The notes beneath the pieces were generated by a model, which saw only the letters and a list, made by a program, of their open reading frames with translations, was not told where the DNA came from and did no database searches. The position numbers and the translations under genes are program-made. DNA of 64,000 nucleotides from Escarpia spicata (Eukaryota > Annelida > Polychaeta > Sabellida > Siboglinidae): positions 472,598-536,597 of the forward strand of contig OZ023211.1 of NCBI GenBank assembly GCA_963995525.1, in the 5' to 3' direction. Shown in pieces: positions 1 to 16,450 of the stretch (its first letter is position 1; every line of letters starts with the position of its first letter).

Positions 1-553
1 ATGACTTTTCTGACAAGAAAACCTTCCAATTCCGACCACCAGTTGAATTATGCAGAGGACCTCTCCATTCAAAGCATTGTATACATTGGCTACTTCACTG
101 GTCTGGAATAGCACCATCTTCCACTAGCCCAAATATACACATCTCTCACCAAAATAAATAAAACAAATCAAGCACCAGGATACTTGGATATTTAAAAACC
201 CACATCCTAAGATAAGAAAAGGTTGAAGCATACACCCGGTCAGTTTTACCAGCACACCACCGGCTGCGTGCAACAGAAATTGTTTACCCTATAAAGACAA
301 TGTCAATATAAATACTTTTTGTTTGGTTGACACTGTGGAGATTACATAAAACATGTGCCTTCATTTTAACCTAATGTAACGAGAATAAATATGGTGTAAA
401 ATTACAACAGACGAACACTACTGGTAGCCAGATACAAACGACTGACTTAGTTATTTCATCTGATCACATATACAGACCTGTACATGTATGTCATAAGGCT
501 GACCAAGTGTCAGGTAGATGTCACATAATCTGTCTCCTGCCAGGGCAACTTAC
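1..553. other. Intron sequence at left edge, no feature seen
   Basis: This is intron 12 of the KLC gene. I see no KLC TPR6 exon, no tandem repeat and no recognisable mobile element in it. Confidence 0.7.
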
Positions 554-621
554 CTGTCAACTTTAGCAGCCTTGTGCCACGCCCCATACTCGGCAAAAGA
601 CGGGTTGTCCTTCATTTTGCC
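554..621 (-). CDS. KLC: KLC exon 12: linker between TPR5 and TPR6
   Basis: The exon is bounded by an acceptor ending in tttcag and the donor GTAAGT. It reads GKMKDNPSFAEYGAWHKAAKVD and ends in phase 2 (AG), completed by the next exon outside the window. It matches the conserved region that reads GEYGGWYKACKVDSPTV in vertebrates, so the next residues should be the start of TPR6. The usual (Y/F)GEYG motif is FAEYG here, a small substitution. A 27-bp minisatellite begins only about 20 bp upstream of the acceptor. No later KLC exon is recognisable in positions 1-553. Confidence 0.95.
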
Positions 622-640
622 CTGAAACAGTGGAGAGGGC

Positions 641-863
641 GACACATTCAGTTAAGTCCTATGAGACGACACATTCAGTTAAGTCCTATGAGACGACACA
701 TTCAGTTAAGTCCTATGAGACGACACATTCAGTTAAGTCCTATGAGACGTCACATTCAGTTAAGTCCTATGAGACTTCACATTCAGTTAAGTCCTATGAG
801 ACGTCACATTCAGTTAAGTCCTATGAGACGTCACATTCAGTTAAGTCCTATGAGACGTCACAT
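641..863. repeat. 27-bp minisatellite, about 8 copies
   Basis: The unit contains cattcagttaagtcctatga and recurs every 27 bp from 641. Later copies change gacgac to gacgtc or gacttc. Because 27 is divisible by three, open frames arise on the plus strand, which are not genes. It lies in intron 11 right beside exon 12. Confidence 0.95.
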
Positions 864-978
864 CAAGTTCAGGAGCCCAGCCACAAATCAAAGCACAAAC
901 ATAGCCCAGTAATAAATACGTAAACAAAACGAGAAGAAACTATTTCTTAAAACTTAAAAAATTTCACTACAACAAAAC

Positions 979-1275
979 CTCACTATTAAGTTCACCCTTG
1001 GCACTGAGCAAAAGTGACCTCACTATTAAGGTCACCCTTGGAACTGGGCAAAAATGACCTCACTATTAAGGTCACCCTTGGGACTGGGCGAAAGTGACTT
1101 CACTATGAAGGTCACCCTTGGAACTGGGCAAAAATGACCTCACTATTAAGGTAATCCTTGGGACTGGGCGAAAGTGACCTCACTATTAAGGTCACCCATG
1201 GGACTTGCGAAAGTGACCTCACTATTAAGGTCACCCTTGGGACTGGTCGAAAATGATCTGAATAGCGAAGTGACC
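979..1275. repeat. 40-bp minisatellite, about 7 copies
   Basis: The core cactattaaggtcacccttg recurs at 981, 1021 and 1061 and onward with 40-bp period and rising divergence. The array is in intron 11. A related phrase (gtgaccttaattttgaggt) follows at about 1391, outside the array. Confidence 0.9.
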
Positions 1276-1532
1276 ATACCAGTCGGACTAATTTCCTGTA
1301 TTTAAAATACTGCTCCAATGTAAGTTTAATTCTAGATGTTATAATTTCCTATACTTTACTATATAAGGAACTGATTTAGGACTGTGCTAGGGTGACCTTA
1401 ATTTTGAGGTGGTTGTATTACTGAGGTGAGCGTAAAGGGCATACATCCAACGATGTCAATGATGCCAGGGTTCTGTGATATGAGCCAGAAGAGTCGTAGA
1501 GAGAGAGCTAGAAACTGGTAGAAGAGACTTAC

Positions 1533-1582
1533 TTTGTTCTCCTCCCGCTCCTCCGCCTGCATCCAGATGGGCTTGTTGTCTC
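1533..1582 (-). CDS. KLC: KLC exon 11: conserved DNKPIW linker
   Basis: This 50-base exon has the acceptor ttcttcag and the donor GTAAGT. It begins in phase 1, completing a Gly codon, and reads GDNKPIWMQAEEREENK. The segment DNKPIWM-AEEREE is nearly invariant in KLCs and forms the non-TPR insertion between TPR5 and TPR6. It ends in phase 0 and joins GKMKDN in exon 12. The flanking introns are about 0.8-0.9 kb. Confidence 0.96.
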
Positions 1583-2487
<905 letters not shown>

Positions 2488-2756
2488 TCAACCACACACA
2501 ACTACACTAGAATGCTCACTAACTCCTAATGCTTGTAACATTGATTATAATAATAATGTTTATTTCAGACAAAAGTCCATATGCGTACATAAAATACAAG
2601 TAAAAAGTACAAAGCTGTAGACACACATCATCATCATAGTTATCATGATACTTTATTATTACAGTTGATTCTTATTGTTTATGTTTGTCCATATGGATTA
2701 CTATATGTAAATATTTGTCAATTTGTAATATGTTTGTCAGTTCATTCTTTGATAAT

Positions 2757-5700
2757 GACTGTTGTGTGCACTGATGTACACTATCTAGGTCAGAACTCTC
2801 AGCTGGGGATGGACTGTTGTGTGCACTGATGTACACTATCTAGGTCAGAACACACAGTTGGGGATGGACTGTTGCGTGCACTGATGTACACTGTCCAGGT
2901 CAGAACACACAGTTGGGGATGGACTGTTGCGTGCACTGATGTACACTGTCCAGGTCAGAACTCTCAGCTGGGGATGGACTGTTGCGTGCAATGATGTACA
3001 CTGTCCAGGTCAGAACTCTCAGCTGGGGATGGACTGTTGCGTGCACTGATGTACACTGTCCAGGTCAGAACTCTCAGCTGGGGATGGACTGTTGCGTGCA
3101 ATGATGTACACTGTCCAGGTCAGAACTCTCAGCTGGGGATGGACTGTTGCGTGCACTGATGTACACTGTCCAGGTCAGAACTCTCAGCTGGGGATGGACT
3201 GTTGCGTGCACTGATGTACACTGTCCAGGTCAGAACTCTCAGCTGGGGATGGACTGTTGCGTGCACTGATGTACACTGTCCAGGTCAGAACTCTCAGCTG
3301 GGGATGGACTGTTGCGTGCACTGATGTACACTGTCCAGGTCAGAACTCTCAGCTGGGGATGGACTGTTGCGTGCACTGATGTACACTGTCCAGGTCAGAA
3401 CTCTCAGCTGGGGATGGACTGTTGCGTGCACTGATGTACACTGTCCAGGTCAGAACTCTCAGCTGGGGATGGACTGTTGCGTGCAATGATGTACACTGTC
3501 CAGGTCAGAACTCTCAGCTGGGGATGGACTGTTGCGTGCACTGATGTACACTGTCCAGGTCAGAACTCTCAGCTGGGGATGGACTGTTGCGTGCAATGAT
3601 GTACACTGTCCAGGTCAGAACTCTCAGCTGGGGATGGACTGTTGCGTGCACTGATGTACACTGTCCAGGTCAGAACTCTCAGCTGGGGATGGACTGTTGC
3701 GTGCACTGATGTACACTGTCCAGGTCAGAACTCTCAGCCGGGGATGGACTGTTGCGTGCACTGATGTACACTGTCCAGGTCAGAACTCTCAGCTGGGGAT
3801 GGACTGTTGCGTGCAATGATGTACACTGTCCAGGTCAGAACTCTCAGCTGGGGATGGACTGTTGCGTGCACTAATGTACACTGTCCAGGTCAGAACTCTC
3901 AGCTGGGGATAGACTGTTGCGTGCACTGATGTACACTGTCCAGGTCAGAACTCTCAGCTGGGGATGGACTGTTGCGTGCAATGATGTACACTGTTCAGGT
4001 CAGAACTCTCAGCTGGGGATGGACTGTTGCGTGCACTGATGTACACTGTCCAGGTCAGAACTCTCAGCTGGGGATGGACTGTTGCGTGCACTAATGTACA
4101 CTGTCCAGGTCAGAACTCTCAGCTGGGGATAGACTGTTGCGTGCACTGATGTACACTGTCCAGGTCAGAACTCTCAGCTGGGGATGGACTGTTGCGTGCA
4201 ATGATGTACACTGTTCAGGTCAGAACTCTCAGCTGGGGATGGACTGTTGCGTGCACTGATGTACACAGTCCAGGTCAGAACTCTCAGCTGGGGATGGACT
4301 GTTGCGTGCACTGATGTACACTGTCCAGGTCAGAACTCTCAGCTGGGGATGGACTGTTGCGTGCACTGATGTACACTGTCCAGGTCAGAACTCTCAGCTG
4401 GGGATGGACTGTTGCGTGCAATGATGTACACTGTCCATGTAAGAACTCTCAGCTGGGGATGGACTGTTGCGTGCAATGATGTACACTGTCCAGGTCAGAA
4501 CTCTCAGCTGGGGATGGACTGTTGCGTGCAATGATGTACACTGTCCAGGTCAGAACTCTCAGCTGGGGATGGACTGTTGCGTGCAATGATGTACACTGTC
4601 CAGGTCAGAACTCTCAGCTGGGGATGGACTGTTGCGTGCACTGATGTACACTGTCCAGGTCAGAACTCTCAGCTGGGGATGGACTGTTGCGTGCACTGAT
4701 GTACACTGTCCATGTAAGAACTCTCAGCTGGGGATGGACTGTTGCGTGCACTGATGTACACTGTCCAAGTCAGAACTCTCAGCTGAGGATGGACTGTTGC
4801 GTGCACTGATGTACACTGTCCAGGTCAGAACTCTCAGCTGGGGATGGACTGTTGCGTGCACTGATGTACACTGTCCAAGTCAGAACTCTCAGCTGAGGAT
4901 GGACTGTTGCGTGCACTGATGTACACTGTCCAGGTCAGAACTCTCAGCTGGGGATGGACTGTTGTGTGCACTGATGTACACTGTCCAGGTCAGAACTCTC
5001 TGCTGGGGATGGACTGTTGCGTGCACTGATGTACACTGTCCAAGTCAGAACTCTCAGCTGAGGATGGACTGTTGCGTGCACTGATGTACACTGTCCAGGT
5101 CAGAACTCTCAGCTGGGGATGGACTGTTGTGTGCACTGATGTACACTGTTCAGGTCAGAACTCTCAGCTGGGGATGGACTGTTGTGTGCACTGATGTACA
5201 CTGTCCAGGTCAGAACTGACAGCTGGGGATGGACTGTTGCGTGCACTGATGTACACTGTTCAGGTCAGAACTCTCAGCTGAGGATGGACTGTTGTGTGCA
5301 CTGATGTACACTGTCCAGGTCAGAACTCTCAGCTGGGGATGGACTGTTGTGTGCACTGATGTACACTGTCCAGGTCAGAACTGACAGCTGGGGATGGACT
5401 GTTGCGTGCACTGATGTACACTGTCCAGGTCAGAACTCTCAGCTGGGGATGGACTGTTGCGTGCACTGATGTACACTGTCCAGGTCAGAACTCTCAGCTG
5501 GGGATGGACTGTTGCGTGCACTGATGTACACTGTCCAGGTCAGAACTCTCAGCTGGGGATGGACTGTTGCGTGCACTGATGTACACAGTCCAGGTCAGAA
5601 CTCTCAGCTGGGGATGGACTGTTGCGTGCACTGATGTACACTGTCCAGGTCAGAACTCTCAGCTGGGGATGGACTGTTGCGTGCACTGATGTACACTGTC

Positions 5701-7380
5701 CAGGTCAGAACTCTCAGCTGGGGATGGACTGTTGCGTGCAATGATGTACACTGTCCATGTAAGAACTCTCAGCTGGGGATGGACTGTTGCGTGCAATGAT
5801 GTACACTGTCCATGTAAGAACTCTCAGCTGGGGATGGACTGTTGCGTGCACTGATGTACACTGTCCAAGTCAGAACTCTCAGCTGAGGATGGACTGTTGC
5901 GTGCACTGATGTACACTGTCCAGGTCAGAACTCTCAGCTGGGGATGGACTGTTGTGTGCACTGATGTACACTGTCCAGGTCAGAACTCTCTGCTGGGGAT
6001 GGACTGTTGCGTGCAATGATGTACACTGTCCAGGTCAGAACTCTCAGCTGGGGATAGACTGTTGCGTGCATTGATGTACACTGTCCAGGTCAGAACTCTC
6101 AGCTGGGGATGGACTGTTGCGTGCACTGATGTACACTGTCCAGGTCAGAACTCTCAGCTGGGGATGGACTGTTGCGTGCACTGATGTACACTGTCCAAGT
6201 CAGAACTCTCAGCTGGGGATGGACTGTTGCGTGCACTGATGTACACTGTCCAGGTCAGAACTCTCAGCTGGGGATGGACTGTTGCGTGCACTGATGTACA
6301 CTGTCCAGGTCAGAACTCTCAGCTGGGGATGGACTGTTGCGTGCACTGATGTACACTGTTCAGGTCAGAACTCTCAGCTGGGGATGGACTGTTGCGTGCA
6401 CTGATGTACACTGTCCAGGTCAGAACTCTCAGCTGGGGATGGACTGTTGCGTGCACTGATGTACACTGTCCAGGTCAGAACTCTCAGCTGGGGATGGACT
6501 GTTGCGTGCACTGATGTACACTGTCCAGGTCAGAACTCTCAGCTGGGGATGGACTGTTGCGTGCACTGATGTACACTGTCCAGGTCAGAACTCTCAGCTG
6601 GGGATGGACTGTTGCGTGCACTGATGTACACTGTCCAGGTCAGAACTCTCAGCTGGGATGGACTGTTGCGTGCAATGATGTACACTGTCCAGGTAAGAAC
6701 TCTCAGCTGGGATGGACTGTTGCGTGCACTGATGTACACTGTCCAGGTCAGAACTCTCAGCTGGGGATAGACTGTTGCGTGCACTGATGTACACTGTCCA
6801 GGTCAGAACTCTCAGCTGGGGATGGACTGTTGCGTGCACTGATGTACACTGTCCAGGTCAGAACTCTCAGCTGGGGATAGACTGTTGCGTGCAATGATGT
6901 ACACTGTTCAGGTCAGAACTCTCAGCTGGGGATGGACTGTTGCGTGCACTGATGTACACTGTCCAGGTCAGAACTCTCAGCTGGGGATGGACTGTTGCGT
7001 GCACTGATGTACACTGTCCAGGTCAGAACTCTCAGCTGGGGATGGACTGTTGCGTGCACTGATGTACACTGTCCAGGTCAGAACTCTCAGCTGGGGATGG
7101 ACTGTTGCGTGCACTGATGTACACTGTCCAGGTCAGAACTCTCAGCTGGGGATAGACTGTTGCGTGCACTGATGTACAATGTCCAGGTCAGAACTCTCAG
7201 CTGGGGATGGACTGTTGCGTGCACTGATGTACACTGTTCAGGTCAGAACTCTCAGCTGGGGATGGACTGTTGTGTGCACTGATGTACACAGTCCAGGTCA
7301 GAACTGACAGCTGGGGATGGACTGTTGTGTGCACTGATGTACACTGTCCAGGTCAGAACTCTCAGCTGAGGATGGATTGT
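2757..7380. repeat. 55-bp minisatellite, about 84 copies
   Basis: The unit contains gtccaggtcagaactctcag followed by ctggggatggactgttgcgt and gcactgatgtacact. Most variants are single-base: gcgtgc/gtgtgc, actgatg/aatgatg, gtccagg/gttcagg, ggatgg/ggatag. Two adjacent units near 6650-6715 have lost one G. Units at both ends are the most divergent, as expected for array edges. It lies in intron 9 between exons 9-II and 10. Each unit carries AGGTCA. Confidence 0.98.
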
Positions 7381-8281
7381 CTTAATTTATCAGTGTATTC
7401 AGTTAATGACCAAGCCTAGACCATAAATCTGAGAGGTCAAAGGCTGGTCTTATTTGTATATCAGGCACACAGAAGTGCATTCTGTCTGAAATGTTCAAAA
7501 AGAAGTGTGTTTCTGTTTCTGACCATTAAACTAACACTGATATCAGTGTTTTGATTATATTTGACTTTGATTATCAAAGCAAGGTGCTGGTGTTGCAGGA
7601 ACTGTGATAACACCGTCTAGACTGATCCCAGGAGCCACAGGTTGAAAGGGAAATGCAACTTTCTTTAAAAGCCAGAAACCATCACCGTGCAACGAAGGCA
7701 CCAAGAACACCTTGGCTGCTGTTACCTGGTGTTAATTACCCTCTTGAAAGCTTTGATTCAGCAAAGGAAAACCCTACTAGCAATTCTTTTTACAAAAATA
7801 ACTCGCACTAAACATTAAAATGCCTCCTCTAACAATAAACTGTTTGTTTTACCACTGGTTTAACCAGGTTGTGGACGCCATTTTCTGACAATAATTCCTT
7901 AATTAATTCCTTATTGTAAAGCCTAAAATGTGTCAACTACTGGCAGAATGTACAACAAATACCATGCAGATTAACCATAGATAACAACAATAAAAAACAA
8001 TAAATAATTAATAACTTAATGCTAAAACATAAAAGGACACAATATGGCTACCTGTACAGTATCACAAGAGCAAAGTAACTAGAATAAGCACAGCACATGA
8101 AATATGCATTCAATGATGAAACACCAACAAGATACGTTCAAAGCCATGGATGCCATCTCTAATCTCTAGCAACATTGAGGAGCGGATCAAACAGCACTTG
8201 GCAAATCTTAGAACCAGGATACTTACGTTTCACTAGGCAAACATTGCAGATTGTACATATATAACAATATTTATTTTCCAT

Positions 8282-8285
<4 letters not shown>

Positions 8286-8314
<29 letters not shown>
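8286..8314. repeat. (TA)n microsatellite
   Basis: A run of alternating T and A directly adjoins the left end of the transposon-like element. Confidence 0.9.
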
Positions 8315-8970
8315 CTGTAAGTTTCCATGTATAATATGCCTCCTGACTTTTGCTAAATTGTGAGAGAATTTCAATATTACCATGTATAATAGGCATCCCA
8401 ACTTTTGGCATCAACTCCTCATTTCCCCACTTGTGACAGTTTGCTTGAAGTGCAACTCAGGCTTAGCCACTGTCATTTCGTTGAAGTTCGTTATGTGATG
8501 ATCCTTGAATCCATCTTAGAATCGTAACCATGTCCCTTATGCAAGTTATGGCATTGTCACTGGCTCATCGCACGCGACAATATCACCTTGCGTCATGGAG
8601 ACACACCTGTGTCGTTGTTCTTCCACCTGGTGGATACTTGCACAACTACGATTGACCCCCAAGTGGACGTTTATAGAACTATAGGTTATCCTAGCAGACT
8701 GTCGTATGTTGTTTCAGCATTCCGCCAATATGTACACACCAAACTGCGTTATTTTTCAAAACAGTTTTTATGAAACGCATACATAAGACACCTAAGGCGC
8801 ATGAAAAATTGCATGACGTTTTCTATGCTTTGCCTAAGAAGTTACATATTTCTGGGTCACATCCGGTCGGAGAAATTTTTTTTAAATGCTATCACCATGT
8901 ATAATATACACCTAGACTTTTAAGTAAAAAATGAAGGTTAAAAATGCATGTTATACACGGAAACTTACGG
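8315..8970. mobile_element. Non-autonomous DNA transposon-like element with terminal inverted repeats
   Basis: The left end ctgtaagtttccatgtataat and the inverse of the right end, ccgtaagtttccgtgtataa, match at about nine in ten positions. TA dinucleotides flank both ends (8313-8314 and 8971-8972), the target-site pattern of Tc1/mariner and pogo-type elements. Internal copies of the subterminal phrase (ccatgtataata, cacttttg-like) occur near 8380 and 8895. No transposase frame is present. The element sits at the end of a (TA)n run, so the left TA is not strong evidence alone. Confidence 0.7.
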
Positions 8971-9024
8971 TACATGCCAACATCATAGAAATGATGAGTT
9001 CAGTTAACACATCTCTCCATACTA

Positions 9025-9279
<255 letters not shown>

Positions 9280-9645
9280 TCACTCATTGTGCCTTGGCAA
9301 ATCAATACCTCTTCAGTGTAATAATAAGAAAACTTCTATTTTGCCTAGATCGTCAAAAACTACACCCAGGGGTGCATCAAAACGAAAGGATTACCCAATT
9401 TAGGGTAATTTAGGATGTACACTGTAATACCTTGAAAGGCAGTAAAGTGTTTGCAATACATGCAGAATCATAGTCCAAATACCACCACAGGCATAGAGCT
9501 CTATGGCACTGGGTGACCCCAAAACATTTATTTCTGGGCAAAACAGTTAAAAGAAATTTCATAAATTAATAATTTTCCCAAGTAAAACTGCAATGCACAT
9601 CTTATAGACTTAACTAGAATTTACCAAGGCACAAACAAGATATCA

Positions 9646-9993
<348 letters not shown>

Positions 9994-10112
9994 TTATATT
10001 TCCATTGATTCTCCTCAATCCGGAGCAAGATTTCGTGGTAAAGATCTTGACTAGCCAGGAATTTTATGAAGTGATTAAACCCACAAAGCAACACATCTAT
10101 ACATTTTACTTA

Positions 10113-11642
<1,530 letters not shown>

Positions 11643-12637
11643 TTAACGGGTGAACATGACAGATCAAGATGTTCCGTGCTATAGATGCTGCAGTCATTAC
11701 ACAGTAATGTATCGTTAGTCGGTGCACTAAAGCAGTTTGTCATCAAAGAAGCCTGCATAAATATAAATGTCTGATATCTTACAAGTTTTGTCAAACAGAT
11801 ATTGGAACGTTTGTCTGATGTGGTCCTTCATTGACAGTTATGACTTGTTGCTAATATTAAATGATGAAGTATTACATTGTAAATGGCTGTAAAACTACAA
11901 CATATACTTGCAATACTCACCCAGCATCTCCACTCAACACATCCCAGCATCGTAAGTTATGTCTTACTCATTTTAATGGAACAATATTTATAGAGAGTAG
12001 ACTGAGAGCACATCCAGCACAACCGATGTTAACACTCAGCTATCTCATGATTAATTATCAAATGAAGCAGAAATGTAAAAAAGCAGTCATGCATTGACCA
12101 TGCTACAGACACGTTGCTTCTTGTGACATAACAAACGTTTCTCTATCAGTGGACCCTGTCTTGAATGGACAATTGTGTATAGATCTAAGAAATAGTGTCT
12201 TACATGAGCGCTGTCCAGTGGAGTCTTACCCAGAGAGAATGCAGTGTAAACTGTGCACAAAAGGAGGGGCTTAGTCAGACACCCCCCAGAGACGCGTCTG
12301 CTTGTCTTCAAGACTGGCAAATGACTGGCCAAGCCAGGTAATTACAACTGATAAGACAGGTGGAATTTAGAGGGGGCCAGCCAGCCACTAGAATGACTAA
12401 TAGTTCCAAGTCTGTGGGCCCTTTTTAATTACTATCATTGATACAGTGAATTAAATTGAATGGATCAGTATTAATTTAATAACTGGCTCAAATGACACTG
12501 GTAAGTCATTGAAAAAACTAAACCCTAATGGTTGTGACTGACGTGAAAGACTTCCACGCAAGTTTTTCGTGCACTAAAAGGCACACTTTTGACTAATTCA
12601 AGACTGGCAAAATATTATTTATAGCCAAGGGCCTGAT

Positions 12638-13285
12638 GCAAGGGATGTGTCGACTGAAGAGAGAGACCACTGTATATATGTCTTAGTACAAGCAAGGGAG
12701 GTGTCAACTGAAGAGAAGGACCACTGTATCTGTCTTAGTACAAGCAAGGGAGGTGTCGACTGAAGAGAGAGACCACTGTATCTATGTCTTAGTACAAGCA
12801 AGAGGGGTGTCAACTGAAGAGAAGGACCATTGTATCTGTCTTAGTTCAAGCAAGGGAGGTGTCGAATGAAGAGAGAGACCACTGTATCGATGTCTTAGTA
12901 CAAGCAAGGGAGGTATCGACTGAAGAGAGGGACCACTGTATTTATGTCTTAGTTCAAGCAAGGGACATGTCGACTGAAGAGAGGGACCACTGTATCTGCG
13001 TCTTAGTTCAAGCAAGGGAGGTGTCGACTGAAGAGAGGGACCACTGTATCTGCGTCTTAGTTCAAGCAAGGGAGATGTCGACTGAAGAGAGAGACCACTG
13101 TATCGATGTCTTAGTACAAGCAAGGGAGGTATCGACTGAAGAGAGGGACCACTGTCTTTATGTCTTAGTTCAAGCAAGGGACATGTCGACTGAAGAGAGG
13201 GACCACTGTATCTGCGTCTTAGTTCAGGCAAGGGACATGTCGACTGAAGAGAGGGACCACTATATATATATCTTAGTTCAAGCAA
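12638..13285. repeat. 54-bp minisatellite, about 12 copies
   Basis: The unit contains gtgtcgactgaagagaggga, then ccactgtatctgcgtcttag and ttcaagcaaggga. The 54-bp period gives long open frames on both strands (plus 12859-13296, minus 12782-13285) that are artefacts of the periodicity. The first units are shorter by a few bases. Located in the intron between exon 6-II and exon 7. Confidence 0.95.
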
Positions 13286-13327
13286 CCAGACAGTAAGTGT
13301 TACACTAGTTCATGTCCACCTAAACAC

Positions 13328-13575
13328 ACACACACACAGGAGACAACACACGACTACACACAGGAGAAAACACACAACTACACACAGGACATACACAGGA
13401 GACAACACACAACTACACACAGGAGACAACACACGACTACACACAGGACATACACAGGAGACAACACACAACTACACACAGGAGACAACACACGACTACA
13501 CACAGGACATACACAGGAGATAACACACAACTACACACAGGACATACACAGGAGACAACACACAACTATATACAG
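13328..13575. repeat. CA-rich composite tandem repeat
   Basis: Phrases such as acacacaggagacaacacac and aactacacacaggacataca alternate. The sequence is low-complexity intronic DNA adjoining the 54-bp array. From 13576 to 14141 the intron holds no feature that I can see. Confidence 0.85.
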
Positions 13576-14108
13576 GACACAGAGCAAATGTGACACACTC
13601 CACACATCTATCAACACACTGAGTAAAACACTGGTCACTTATACATGACAGGCTACGACAGCGGCCACACAACTGACCAAATTACAATGACCACAAGTTG
13701 ACCATCCATATTTGGTGTGGTACGTGGCTACACAACCAGCGGTGGAGGTGAGGATGACATGCACGTATGCATCAATCTAATCCAAGTAACCAAACATATT
13801 CCATTAATATATGCAATATAAGTAATTTAAGTTCAGTAAACTAGCAACACACACCAACAAATTCCGTGTTTAATGTAAGTGTAATAAAAATAAATTTGTA
13901 CTGAAATGAATGCTAGAGTAAATTAAAAAGTGATATATAACAAAAACAATTCTCAGCAAATAAAACAGAATTACTACATGCACTTCATGACGTCACAAAG
14001 TAACATTATCCTGTCATTTCACATAACAAAATGCAAAGAAAGAGAGTGAAATAGTGAGAGGGTAAGAAATGAAAGAAGGCAGCATGACGGGTGCAGACGA
14101 CAACATCA

Positions 14109-14339
<231 letters not shown>

Positions 14340-14417
14340 TCATCACAGCAGCTGGTCAAGATGTTCCATATATCACATAGATTTACAAACGTGCATATGT
14401 ACACATGCTTTCATAAA

Positions 14418-14744
14418 TCGGAATCCATATAAGGTATTTTTTTTCACTTCCCCATCAAAATTTGTTTTGTTTTGTAAGCCTTTCTGGCTACGCAATAAAG
14501 CTTGTCAAAATATTTCCGTACAGATATACATTCTTATAAATACGTAGATATGTCTACATTCTTATAAATACGTAGATATGTCTACATTCTTATAAATACG
14601 TAGATATGTCTACATTCTTATAAATACGTAGTTATGTCTACATCTTTTTTCTCAAGCCAGAATCCATATGAGGCATTCTCACAGTTCCTCATCAATATTT
14701 TGTCTGTTTTGTAAGCCTCCCTGGCTACCTGATACAGCTGGTCA
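14418..14744. repeat. Duplicated intronic segment flanking a 28-bp repeat, between exons 6-I and 6-II
   Basis: Positions 14418-14506 and 14656-14744 are diverged direct copies sharing gaatccatat, tttgtaagcc and ctggcta in the same order. Between them (about 14528-14643) a 28-bp unit, tacattcttataaatacgta plus gatatgtc, is repeated about four times. Read on the minus strand, the second copy gives NDQLYQVAREAYKTDKILMR and the first gives the related DKLYCVARKAYKTKQILMGK followed by a stop. I do not recognise this peptide. Confidence 0.8.
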
Positions 14745-14903
14745 TTAATGACTGACCACAGAGGAACACTTACTGCAGCTGCTGTGATGACAGAACTGAC
14801 ATAGACATACATGTGTTTGTGGAATCTGAAAGTGAAGAGCGCCATGTGCGACAGTTAGGAGGCAGCAGCAGCGGCGGTTATCATCGCAGCAGAGTTGATG
14901 TTA

Positions 14904-16393
<1,490 letters not shown>

Positions 16394-16450
16394 TTATATT
16401 ATGTCTGTTGGTCATCTAAACACTAATACTCATCATGAGGTGAATCCCGG

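Noticed and set aside
8588..8773. ORF inside the 8315-8970 element as a possible transposase fragment
   Set aside because: The 61-codon peptide shows no catalytic motif that I recognise, and the element is too short to be autonomous.
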